Of a stretch of DNA of 64,000 nt, positions 49,301 through 56,700 are shown piece by piece. The position numbers and the translations under genes were made by a program. The DNA is from Pseudomonas congelans. Lineage in GTDB: Bacteria > Pseudomonadota > Gammaproteobacteria > Pseudomonadales > Pseudomonadaceae. The DNA lies in NCBI RefSeq assembly GCF_900103225.1, contig NZ_FNJH01000002.1:778345-842344 (forward strand), in the 5' to 3' direction. The notes beneath the pieces were generated by a model, which worked only from the letters and a program-made list of their open reading frames with translations, did no database searches and was not told the DNA's origin. The first letter of the stretch is position 1, and each line of letters begins with the position of its first letter.

Positions 49301-50906
49301 TATGCCGGTGTATAATCCGCCTCTAAACCTCCTGCGCGAAGCAGTTGACAGCGTGATCAATCAACTCTATCCGCACTGGGAGTTATGCCTTGCCGACGAT
49401 GCCTCTACCGATCCAGAGGTCGTGGATTATCTGAAATCCCTGGCATCGCAAGACGAACGCATCAAAATCATATTCCGTGAGCGTAATGGACATATATCCG
49501 AGGCAAGTAATTCAGCCCTGGACTTGGCGCGTGGGCATTTTGTAGCGCTTATGGATAACGATGACTTGCTGTCCAAGCATGCGCTGTATTGGGTTGCCCG
49601 CACGATTATCGAGAATCCCGAAGCCGGTCTGATTTATTCAGATGAAGACAAAGTAGACATTGAAGGGACGAGAAGCTCGCCTTACTTCAAATCAGACTGG
49701 AATGAATTTTTATTTCGCTCACAGAACATGATCTGCCATCTGGCGGCTTATCGAAAAGACCTCACCATTGAGGTCGGCCAATTCCGAGTCGGCTTCGAGG
49801 GCGCTCAGGATTACGATCTCGCATTGAGATGTGTGGAAAAACTAAAACGCGATCAGATTGTACATATTCCTCACGTATTGTATCACTGGAGGATACATGC
49901 AGGCAGCACTGCCATGGCGGGAGATGAAAAACCTTACGCTGCCTTGGCTGGTTTAAAAGCCTTGAATGAGCACCTTGATCGAATCGGGAAAATTGGAACC
50001 GCCGAACTTTTACCTATGGGTATGTACCGAATTCACTATTCGCTACCCGCTACTTTACCACTCGTGACGTTGATCATTCCGACTCGAAATGCTCAGGCGC
50101 TCGTCAAACAGTGTATTGACAGCATACGTAAACGGACGACGTATCCACACTATGAAATCATCCTGGTGGACAATGGTTCGGACGAACCGGAAGCGCTTGA
50201 ATACTTCGCCGATATCGATCGGGAAGAAAACATACGCGTCGTGCGCGATGAAGGGCCGTTTAACTACTCCGCGCTTAACAACCGTGCCGTAAAACTCGCC
50301 CAAGGCGAGTTAATTGGCTTGATCAATAATGATATTGAAGTTATCACACCTGGCTGGTTGGAAGAGATGGTTTCAATGGCTCTGCAGCCCAACGTCGGGG
50401 CGGTAGGGGGGCGGTTGTGGTACCCGGATGAAAGGCTGCAGCACGGCGGCGTCATTCTAGGTATCGGGGGGCTGGCAGGGCACTCGCACAAGTACCTGCC
50501 AAAAGGTAGTTATGGCTACTTCTGTCGAGCTGCGCTGGCTCAGGAGTTCTCAGCAGTGACCGCTGCATGCCTTGTAATCAAGAAGGCGATTTTTGAGCAG
50601 GTCGGTGGTTTTGACGAAGAACATTTGAAAATCGCATTCAATGACGTTGATTTCTGTCTACGTGTCAGAGATGCGGGATATGTCAACGTTTGGACTCCGT
50701 TTGCTGAGCTTTATCATCATGAATCGGCTACTCGCGGACTTGAAGACACGCCAGAAAAAAAACAACGATTTTCGAAAGAAGTCAACTATATGTTGCTCCG
50801 CTGGCCTGACATCAGAAGCGACTATTGTTACAATCCGAACCTATCACTAGACCATGAGGATTTTAGTTTGTCGTGGCCTCCACGGGCTCCAAAAATCCTA
50901 CCCTGA
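46377..50906 (+). CDS. Giant fusion: methyltransferase, kinase-like, beta-rich, repeat coiled coil, tandem GT2
   Basis: 1509 residues. (a) About 70-330: SAM methyltransferase with ILEIGAGCGAIS (from residue 88) and LIGVLEYASMF. (b) About 340-520: kinase-like; HYIDAVAQNIILD gives Asp447 and Asn452 in HRDxxxxN register and LIDIEWE gives Asp465 in DFG position. (c) About 565-700: beta-rich, possibly sugar-binding. (d) About 707-855: coiled coil with six 18-residue repeats (730-837). (e) GT2 domain from residue 970 (PVISIIMPVYNPP, MDNDD at 1059-1063). (f) GT2 domain from residue 1228 (PLVTLIIPTRNAQA, INNDIE). Parts a, b and d parallel WbdD, the E. coli O8/O9a chain terminator and ruler; parts e-f resemble rhamnan polymerases. 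The order and fusion are inferred from motifs. Start at 46377, overlapping wzt. Confidence 0.85.
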   Translation: MFELDKYGYNLDAGTDVWVRSDYQGIAYSDGDNSENELAKIVREAKDVSVLSSELPQYCTDWPKLYHLTSSRGNIFRPFESLIKGKSILEIGAGCGAISRYLGEAGATVLSLEGSPRRAAIASSRTRDLDNVTVLAERFDDFKLDQQFDVVTLIGVLEYASMFSADADPAFGMLNRVRKLLKPDGHLFIAIENQLGLKYFAGAPEDHVGVAMYGIEGRYVDRQPKTFGRKELQALIARAGFMASDFLSPYPDYKIPNSIITESGFRSQDFDAAALACQNTRKDPQLPANTTFNLERAWPVVIDNHLGMDLANSFLVVASCKPEQVVPTGTLAYHYSTGRNAEYCKATVFVETPEGIEVRYHRLSDKPVSENPGAAHRFILPDAHGYAKGSLLSLKFYEAASTHNWDVGTFTPFLSLYVDSLKRLLASEGHDLALDHVKARLPGHYIDAVAQNIILDGEGQPHLIDIEWEMTEGVELGHLLMRGLLLLIASAVPFHPTATMISRRDFIIQLMASVGLTVTDQDLNRFAELEALFQERVTGREAASFLNWAPDATIQKTGSQLNETPKMATLYLGDTEGGFSEDRTKSQRVHDGFQTIVFDVPGSAGCASLRFDPTNVRQSFSISAIKVYSANAELWAWHDGSDAQLTAAGITAFSSDATGTLLMTLNDDPHVMLPADLNLLIAGKSFKVQISFTLLTESQVAERLLQQEEELKQALESTSELNRKEHSALEAIEAESQAKQESYRLALLELEAKDAALQENYRLELMEAESKHLVALENHRAELRALEVKSLAVRENHHLILKSYEANTLILKKNQLRQLSELESKNLILMENHSLELVEKDTHIHNLNLNIISMQSSSSWKITAPLRKLARAFYRVKNNATSLPLIVRRGGGLLSTAKKAYRVWQMRGLAGVVAQARWAKGEPAQAFTGRETRHVSDRNNYTQWINYYDTLDQTKIDSILQEVSQWTDRPVISIIMPVYNPPLNLLREAVDSVINQLYPHWELCLADDASTDPEVVDYLKSLASQDERIKIIFRERNGHISEASNSALDLARGHFVALMDNDDLLSKHALYWVARTIIENPEAGLIYSDEDKVDIEGTRSSPYFKSDWNEFLFRSQNMICHLAAYRKDLTIEVGQFRVGFEGAQDYDLALRCVEKLKRDQIVHIPHVLYHWRIHAGSTAMAGDEKPYAALAGLKALNEHLDRIGKIGTAELLPMGMYRIHYSLPATLPLVTLIIPTRNAQALVKQCIDSIRKRTTYPHYEIILVDNGSDEPEALEYFADIDREENIRVVRDEGPFNYSALNNRAVKLAQGELIGLINNDIEVITPGWLEEMVSMALQPNVGAVGGRLWYPDERLQHGGVILGIGGLAGHSHKYLPKGSYGYFCRAALAQEFSAVTAACLVIKKAIFEQVGGFDEEHLKIAFNDVDFCLRVRDAGYVNVWTPFAELYHHESATRGLEDTPEKKQRFSKEVNYMLLRWPDIRSDYCYNPNLSLDHEDFSLSWPPRAPKILP
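48564..48887 (+). repeat. Six tandem 54-bp (18-codon) repeats encoding coiled coil
   Basis: Units begin at 48564, 48618, 48672, 48726, 48780 and 48834. Examples are LELEAKDAALQENYRLEL, MEAESKHLVALENHRAEL and SELESKNLILMENHSLEL; the frame consensus is x-E-x-E-(S/A)-K-x-x-x-L-x-E-N-(Y/H)-R-x-E-L. DNA identity between units is moderate, so the array is old, yet the 18-residue period is exact. Confidence 0.9.
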
Positions 50907-51067
50907 TCCGCTACCACTGGACAGTGCACCAGCAATAACGCCCATGAAACGCGGTCATCAGTGTACGGTGGCCGCTTTCAGAAAATGAGGGATGTACGAA
51001 GCCATGACAGGCAAAAAAGAGTACATTTTTCAGCGAAAAATGCAGAACCCAACCAAGAATCGAGATC

Positions 51068-53176
51068 ATGCTGAATAACAAGATCAACGCGGTGTTGTTA
51101 AAGACATTCATTTTTCTTCTCTTGACAGGATGTATATGGCTGTCCCCCCTATGCACGCCGACTCTTGAGTTCACCGTGACCTCCGATACGGCAAGTCAAT
51201 CTCAGCTGTATACGAGCTCAAACGCCATTTTTTCCGAGACGGGCTCCGAGACTCAGCCACTTACCGTAGGAAAAAATGATTTGAGGTTCAGCTTGCTCAA
51301 TGCTGCCTCGCCAGCACGGTGGGACCCGACACAGTCCGCTGCTGATATAAAAGTTTCCGGCATACGTGTCACCGTGGCCGGTATAAGAGTGCCGGGCACT
51401 CGTATAGATATTCAGCCATTAAATCAGATCACCAGCGTGACAAAAGCACCTGATGAGTACGCCCTATCGATGGCAGCAGATGCTAACGATCCACAAGTAT
51501 TAGTTCAGTTTGACGATAGCAACATTGCCCTCGCCAGACTGGTTATCTGCATGACACTGTCTTGCTTTATTTTTCTTCTTGTCACTGGCGGCAAAATAGC
51601 TGACCGCGTGCAGAATAAGTACGCGCTCGGTATCAACCGGAAGATACTCGACCTCAAGACTCATATCGCCAAACAACAATTTTCAAAGAAAGAATTCTTC
51701 ATCCTGCTTTTCTTATCAACACTGCTGAACAGCTATTTTATAACCAACCTTTCATTATCGATCGACGATGAAATGGGGGCATTAAGAACCAACCCCGAAG
51801 TATGGATTTCTCAAGGACGATGGGCAGTCTATCTGATAGAGCGCTTCTTACTCCCATTGCCAGCGATTCCATTTCTTCCCTACCTAATATTGGACGTAGC
51901 GTTGACGTTGTCGTACATGTTGATGACTAGGATCCACGGAGGAGTACCCAGCTGGAAATCATATTTGACCTTTCCAGTATTCTGCAGCTTCCCTACCTGG
52001 TGGTTAATATCCGAATTTTCTTCTAATGTCCCCGCCGTTGCGATCGGTTTGTTTTTGACTGTGCTTTCGGCATCTATTTCGACTCCCGTTGATACGGTGA
52101 AGAACAACAAGAATTCCAAGTTCAAAACCCTCGCGATTTGCTCAATGCTTGCCATCGCTATAGCGTCTTATCAGTCACTCATTCTGCTTTATCTAACCAT
52201 GGGGTTAGGCATAATGCTGACGAGAACGCTCTCAACCCCCCAAAGCATGAACTATTGGGTGTTAAGAAACGGTGTACGCTACCTCTTTCTCGCGGCCGGG
52301 GGCATGGCAATTTATTATTTGCTAAATAAAATATTTCAAGATATCTCCGGATCCTATAGCGCTTATCTGAATAATTTCTTAAACCTGGATCGAATTATTG
52401 AAAACCCACTATCTGCCTTCAGACAGATAGTGTCTGAAGCCGGGCGCGTGTATTTTGGCTCGCCCTATTACTTTGGTGCGTCCATCGGCTTGGCCCCACT
52501 CATACTGTTGGTGTCCACACTGACGACTCTAAATACTGCCGCCGCCAAAAACAAATTGATTACCATTTTCATCTGGCTGCTGGTGTTAGCGACCCCTTTT
52601 CTTTTGCATGTCTTAGCGGGAGCGAACGGCGTCCCCATGCGCACCATGATTTCACTTGCTTACGTCGCATGGCTGATGACCTTTGTATTATTAACTACTG
52701 CTCAAGGGTTCTCTGCTGCTGTCTGCGCACCACTCGTAATCGTTTACTCGATGCAGCTACTGAACCTGAACTCCCAATACATCGCATCTGCAACGTTAAC
52801 TCAAAAACATGACGAGCTTTTAGCTGCAGACATTTATAGAAAAATTGGCGAAATCGATAAAGACTTTAGTGCCGACAGCCCTGTAAAAATAGATTTTTAT
52901 GGGCATAAGAAATTTGAAACCATTTATGCAAAAGCCTGGACATCAACCATGCAAGCCTCCTTCTTTGACTGGGACAATGGAAACATATCAAGAATACTCT
53001 CCTACCTGAAAATTCAGGGTTACCCGAATCTGTACGCTGCTGATGACAACACCAGAAAAACATTGAAACCCGTATTCATGTCAATGCCTGCATGGCCCGC
53101 ACCTGGGTCCGTTATAAAGATAAATGACACTTACCTAGTAAAACTAGGCAACGAAGCAGACCCGGCTCATTACTAA
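51068..53176 (+). CDS. GtrII-like polytopic glycosyltransferase (copy 1)
   Basis: A 702-residue integral membrane protein. One N-terminal helix is followed by a roughly 120-residue beta-type domain (LEFTVTSDTASQSQLY...IRVPGTRIDIQPL), a second helix (LVICMTLSCFIFLLVTG) and then about ten helices. LSIDDEMGALRTNPEVWISQGRW and GANGVPMRTMISLAYVAW are GtrII-family (PF14264-type) landmarks. Such enzymes transfer a sugar from undecaprenyl phosphate to O antigen in the periplasm. A C-terminal soluble domain contains STMQASFFDWDNGN. It is paralogous to the gene at 61544. It sits directly before the aminosugar genes, so Fuc3NAc transfer is the likely job (inference). Confidence 0.8.
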   Translation: MLNNKINAVLLKTFIFLLLTGCIWLSPLCTPTLEFTVTSDTASQSQLYTSSNAIFSETGSETQPLTVGKNDLRFSLLNAASPARWDPTQSAADIKVSGIRVTVAGIRVPGTRIDIQPLNQITSVTKAPDEYALSMAADANDPQVLVQFDDSNIALARLVICMTLSCFIFLLVTGGKIADRVQNKYALGINRKILDLKTHIAKQQFSKKEFFILLFLSTLLNSYFITNLSLSIDDEMGALRTNPEVWISQGRWAVYLIERFLLPLPAIPFLPYLILDVALTLSYMLMTRIHGGVPSWKSYLTFPVFCSFPTWWLISEFSSNVPAVAIGLFLTVLSASISTPVDTVKNNKNSKFKTLAICSMLAIAIASYQSLILLYLTMGLGIMLTRTLSTPQSMNYWVLRNGVRYLFLAAGGMAIYYLLNKIFQDISGSYSAYLNNFLNLDRIIENPLSAFRQIVSEAGRVYFGSPYYFGASIGLAPLILLVSTLTTLNTAAAKNKLITIFIWLLVLATPFLLHVLAGANGVPMRTMISLAYVAWLMTFVLLTTAQGFSAAVCAPLVIVYSMQLLNLNSQYIASATLTQKHDELLAADIYRKIGEIDKDFSADSPVKIDFYGHKKFETIYAKAWTSTMQASFFDWDNGNISRILSYLKIQGYPNLYAADDNTRKTLKPVFMSMPAWPAPGSVIKINDTYLVKLGNEADPAHY

Positions 53177-53198
53177 TTAATTATTCAGGATACTATTT

Positions 53199-54308
53199 AT
53201 GAACTCAAAAAATATTGTGCCTTTATTCTCAGCAGCCAAAGCAAATGCTGGCCTGAATTTCATTACTCCTTTGACAAAGACACTTGACTCTCACTGGTAT
53301 GTTCTAGGCCAAGAAGTTACGAGTTTCGAGAATGAATTCGCGAACTACGTAGGCGTTAGTCACTGCGTCAGCGTTGCTAACGGCTCTGACGCTCTTGAAC
53401 TGGCTTTAAAGGGATTGAACGTTGGCAGCGGCGATCGAGTTGTGGCTGTCGCTAATGCGGGGTTTTATGGCAGCACCGCGATCCACGCAGTGGGGGCCGA
53501 GCCTGTCTATATCGACGTCAACCCAAAAACACTTACTTTGTGCCCTGAAGCATTAAAATCAGTGCTTGATAGCAAGCCATCAGCAATTATCGTTACTCAT
53601 TTGTATGGGCAACTGGCCGATATTGAAACCATCGTATCGATGGCCTCTTCCGCAGGTGTGCCGGTCATAGAAGACTGCGCACAATCCCATGGTGCACGCC
53701 GAGGCGAAAAACAAGCTGGTAGCTTTGGAACGATCGCTTGCTTCAGTTTTTATCCGACCAAAAACCTAGGGGCACTGGGAGACGGTGGCGCGATAGTTAC
53801 AAACGATGAGGTACTGGCTTCACGCGTTAAACAGCTACGTCAGTATGGCTGGTCGCAAAAATACGAAGTATCCATTCCGGGCGGACGCAATAGCCGTCTG
53901 GACGAAATCCAAGCAGCCATCCTTAGAATCAAGCTACCACTTCTAGATACATGGAATGAACAGAGACGCTCCATAGCAAGACGCTACAATGCTGCTTTTG
54001 CAAAATTAAAAATGCAGCTCCCCTGCTCTACAGATGAAGATTTTGTTGCCCACCTGTACGTTGTAAGGGTTGAAAACAGAACCCAGTTCTCAGCTGCATT
54101 GAAGGAAAAATTTATTACTACAGATATTCATTACCCCATTGCAGATCATCACCAGCCTGCCTACGAAGTCACTCAAAAGTTTTCGCTTGCGGAAACCGAG
54201 CTTGCATGTGATACCGTCATCTCTCTGCCCTGCTTCCCGGGCCTGAGCGACGAAGAAGTTGATCGCGTTATAGATGCGGTGACCGCCTACTTTTCCAAGG
54301 AGATATGA
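53199..54308 (+). CDS. DegT/DnrJ/EryC1 aminotransferase, FdtB/QdtB-like
   Basis: A 369-residue PLP enzyme. SVANGSDALELALKGL is the cofactor phosphate site, VIEDCAQSHGA the Asp pairing with the pyridine nitrogen, and SFYPTKNLGALGDGGAIV contains Lys188, the Schiff-base lysine. Such enzymes aminate dTDP-3-keto-6-deoxyhexoses. With the adjoining acetyltransferase/ketoisomerase fusion it would produce dTDP-Fuc3N (FdtB) or dTDP-Qui3N (QdtB); Fuc3NAc is favoured because it is established in P. syringae O antigens. It lies 22 bases after the GtrII-like gene, and its end overlaps the next gene as ATGA. Confidence 0.85.
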   Translation: MNSKNIVPLFSAAKANAGLNFITPLTKTLDSHWYVLGQEVTSFENEFANYVGVSHCVSVANGSDALELALKGLNVGSGDRVVAVANAGFYGSTAIHAVGAEPVYIDVNPKTLTLCPEALKSVLDSKPSAIIVTHLYGQLADIETIVSMASSAGVPVIEDCAQSHGARRGEKQAGSFGTIACFSFYPTKNLGALGDGGAIVTNDEVLASRVKQLRQYGWSQKYEVSIPGGRNSRLDEIQAAILRIKLPLLDTWNEQRRSIARRYNAAFAKLKMQLPCSTDEDFVAHLYVVRVENRTQFSAALKEKFITTDIHYPIADHHQPAYEVTQKFSLAETELACDTVISLPCFPGLSDEEVDRVIDAVTAYFSKEI

Positions 54309-55255
54309 TCTTGCTGACGTTGGTCATTCCCGTGTACCGCAATGAGAGCAATCTTCCGGATTTGCTCGTTGCAGTCACGGCGCTTGATAAGCAACTCGGA
54401 CACGACCTGGAGGTCGTGTTCGTTGTGGACGGCAGCCCGGATCGCTGTTACGAACTACTCAGGGCACAACTGCCTTCACAATCCTTCAAGTCCAAACTGA
54501 TCCTGCTGTCCAGAAACTTCGGGTCCTTCATGGCTATTCGCACAGGCCTGCAGCATGGGACCGGCGATCGTTTTGCGGTAATGGCAGCGGATCTTCAGGA
54601 ACCACCAGAACTGATTCTGGAAATGAATGAGGTCCTTGTGCGCGGCGACATCGATGTTGTCGTCGGCGTACGTGAAGGTCGTCAGGATCCATGGGCAACA
54701 CGGACGGCCTCAAAGATTTTCTGGGGCTTTTATCGTCGCTATGTCATTCCTGAAATCCCGCCAGGCGGCGTCGATATGTTCGCCTGCAATAAGGCTTTTC
54801 GGGATACTCTGCTGACCCTTGAAGAACGTCATAGCTCTCTCATCGCTCAGATCTTCTGGATGGGCTATCGCCGCGAAGTAGTAACCTACACCCGACAGGA
54901 GAGGGTTCACGGTACCTCTGCGTGGACACTGCGTAAAAAAGTCAATTACCTGATGGACAGCGTATTCTCCTTCACGGATATGCCTATACGTATATTGACC
55001 CGCGTTGGTGCGTTCGGCTCTACGTTTGCGGCGCTGTTCGGTGTGTTCACACTGATCGCCAAGCTCGAAGGCAGAATTGAAGTGCCCGGCTACGCAATGA
55101 TCATGCTGGCCATTACCTTCCTCGGCTGTTTGAACCTGCTGGGGTTGGGAATCGTCGGTTCTTATGCATGGCGTACTTACGAAAACACAAAGAATAGACC
55201 CTTGGCTATCCCGATGCGGATTGAGGGATTTGGAGAAACACATGAGCAGCGGTAA
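54305..55255 (+). CDS. GtrB-like undecaprenyl-phosphate glycosyltransferase (GT2)
   Basis: A 316-residue DPM1/GtrB-type enzyme: a GT2 domain ([47 protein letters not shown]) and two C-terminal helices ([36 protein letters not shown]). It loads the branching sugar onto undecaprenyl phosphate at the cytoplasmic face. AAGGAG sits just before the ATG. It overlaps the next gene by 14 bases. Confidence 0.85.
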   Translation: MILLTLVIPVYRNESNLPDLLVAVTALDKQLGHDLEVVFVVDGSPDRCYELLRAQLPSQSFKSKLILLSRNFGSFMAIRTGLQHGTGDRFAVMAADLQEPPELILEMNEVLVRGDIDVVVGVREGRQDPWATRTASKIFWGFYRRYVIPEIPPGGVDMFACNKAFRDTLLTLEERHSSLIAQIFWMGYRREVVTYTRQERVHGTSAWTLRKKVNYLMDSVFSFTDMPIRILTRVGAFGSTFAALFGVFTLIAKLEGRIEVPGYAMIMLAITFLGCLNLLGLGIVGSYAWRTYENTKNRPLAIPMRIEGFGETHEQR

Positions 55256-56192
55256 GGATTTCTTTGTTCACAGTCATGCGCTGTGCGAGTCCGAGAATAT
55301 CGGGAAAGATTCGCGAGTGTGGGCGTTTGCGCATATTTTGCCAGGCGCACGTCTTGGTAGTGAATGCAACGTCTGTGACAACGTCTTCATCGAGAATGAC
55401 GTTATCATCGGCGATCGAGTGACGCTGAAATGCGGCGTACAGGTATGGGATGGCATTACCGTTGAAGACGATGTCTTCATCGGTCCTAACGCTACATTTA
55501 CCAATGACCTGTTCCCACGCAGCAAAGTCTATCCACAGAGTTTCGCCCGTACCATCATCAGAAAAGGCGCCTCACTAGGCGCTAACTGCACGATTCTTCC
55601 GGGTATCACCATCGGCATCAACGCTATGGTTGGCGCAGGCGCTGTCGTTACCCGCTCGGTACCACCTAACGCGATAGTCGTAGGCAACCCGGCCAAGATC
55701 ATTGGTTACGTGGACGCCAAGCCTGTCAACGCCAATAGCGAGACACGCCCGGAAAAGGCGGCGCCAGGCGTAACAGCAACATCGGTGAAGAACGTTACTC
55801 TGCACACCATGAATGAAGTGGCGGATATTCGCGGTAGTTTGTCGGCAGGCGAATTCGAGCGTTCGGTGCCCTTCAAGTCCGAGCGCTATTTTCTTGTATA
55901 CGATGTGCCGACTGCCGAGACCCGGGGCGAGCACGCGCACCGTCTATGTCACCAGTTTCTGGTTGCCGTGAAGGGCTCGGTTCATGTTGTAGCGGATGAT
56001 GGTGTCAATCGTGAAGAGTTTATTCTCGACAAGCCAAATCAGGGAATCCACCTGCCGCCGATGACCTGGGGTATCCAGTATCGCTATTCACAGGACGCCG
56101 TACTGTTGGTGTTTGCATCGCATTACTATGATGCCGGGGACTACATTCGTAACTACGAAGAATTCAAGTCCCTGATCGCAAACGCTGAATAA
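55242..56192 (+). CDS. WxcM-type fusion: sugar N-acetyltransferase plus dTDP-ketohexose isomerase
   Basis: 316 residues with two domains. Residues 10-155 are a left-handed beta-helix acyltransferase ([58 protein letters not shown]), as in FdtC/WbpD. Residues about 185-316 are a cupin of the FdtA/WxcM 3,4-ketoisomerase family ([50 protein letters not shown]). It therefore covers the first and third dedicated steps of dTDP-Fuc3NAc synthesis, with the aminotransferase doing the second. TTGGAGAAACAC fixes the start at 55242. Confidence 0.87.
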   Translation: MSSGKDFFVHSHALCESENIGKDSRVWAFAHILPGARLGSECNVCDNVFIENDVIIGDRVTLKCGVQVWDGITVEDDVFIGPNATFTNDLFPRSKVYPQSFARTIIRKGASLGANCTILPGITIGINAMVGAGAVVTRSVPPNAIVVGNPAKIIGYVDAKPVNANSETRPEKAAPGVTATSVKNVTLHTMNEVADIRGSLSAGEFERSVPFKSERYFLVYDVPTAETRGEHAHRLCHQFLVAVKGSVHVVADDGVNREEFILDKPNQGIHLPPMTWGIQYRYSQDAVLLVFASHYYDAGDYIRNYEEFKSLIANAE

Positions 56193-56199
56193 CGGCACC

Positions 56200-56604
56200 A
56201 TGATGAATCAGGTTGTTTCAAAACTCTTAAAACAGGATTTTGCTCGATTCCTGATGTCAGGCGGTTTCAACACCGCCTTGACTTATGGAATCTATCTTAT
56301 TCTGTTGATGTTCCTGTCCTATAAAATCAGTTATACGATTTCTTATGTGACCGGAATATTGCTGGCCTATATTCTGAATCGATTTTTTGTCTTCAAAAGC
56401 CATCAGGGCCTTCGCTCTGTGATCCTGTTGCCGCTGATTTACGCCATTCAGTATTGCTTGAGTCTGGCCATACTCTGGTGTTGGGTTGAAAAGCTGCAGT
56501 TTGACGAAAGGCTTGCGCCCCTGGCTGCCATTGTTTTAACACTGCCTGTTACATTCATCCTTTCAAAATTTGCGTTCGCCGCAAAGGTTGATAAAAACCA
56601 GTAA
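56200..56604 (+). CDS. GtrA-like flippase family protein
   Basis: A 134-residue protein with four membrane helices. FARFLMSGGFNTALTYGIYLIL and YVTGILLAYILNRFFVFKS are GtrA/PF04138 landmarks. GtrA proteins move undecaprenyl-phosphate-linked sugars across the inner membrane. It completes the three-part Gtr set with the GtrB-like gene at 54305 and the GtrII-like genes. It lies eight bases after the WxcM-type gene and is the last plus-strand gene before a convergent unit. Confidence 0.87.
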   Translation: MMNQVVSKLLKQDFARFLMSGGFNTALTYGIYLILLMFLSYKISYTISYVTGILLAYILNRFFVFKSHQGLRSVILLPLIYAIQYCLSLAILWCWVEKLQFDERLAPLAAIVLTLPVTFILSKFAFAAKVDKNQ

Positions 56605-56645
56605 CCAACACGATCACAACGGGGCAAACGTTCTGCTTGATCAGG

Positions 56646-56683
56646 TTGAGGCAGGTGTCAGTGACTACCGACATCTGCCTCAA
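56646..56683. terminator. Stem-loop between convergent gtrA-like and GT genes
   Basis: TTGAGGCAGGTGTC pairs with GACATCTGCCTCAA over a ten-base loop with a single G/T mismatch. There is no T run, so it would be a weak or rho-assisted bidirectional terminator or an mRNA end stabiliser. Confidence 0.55.
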
Positions 56684-56700
56684 ACAAAGCCCTTTGCAGG

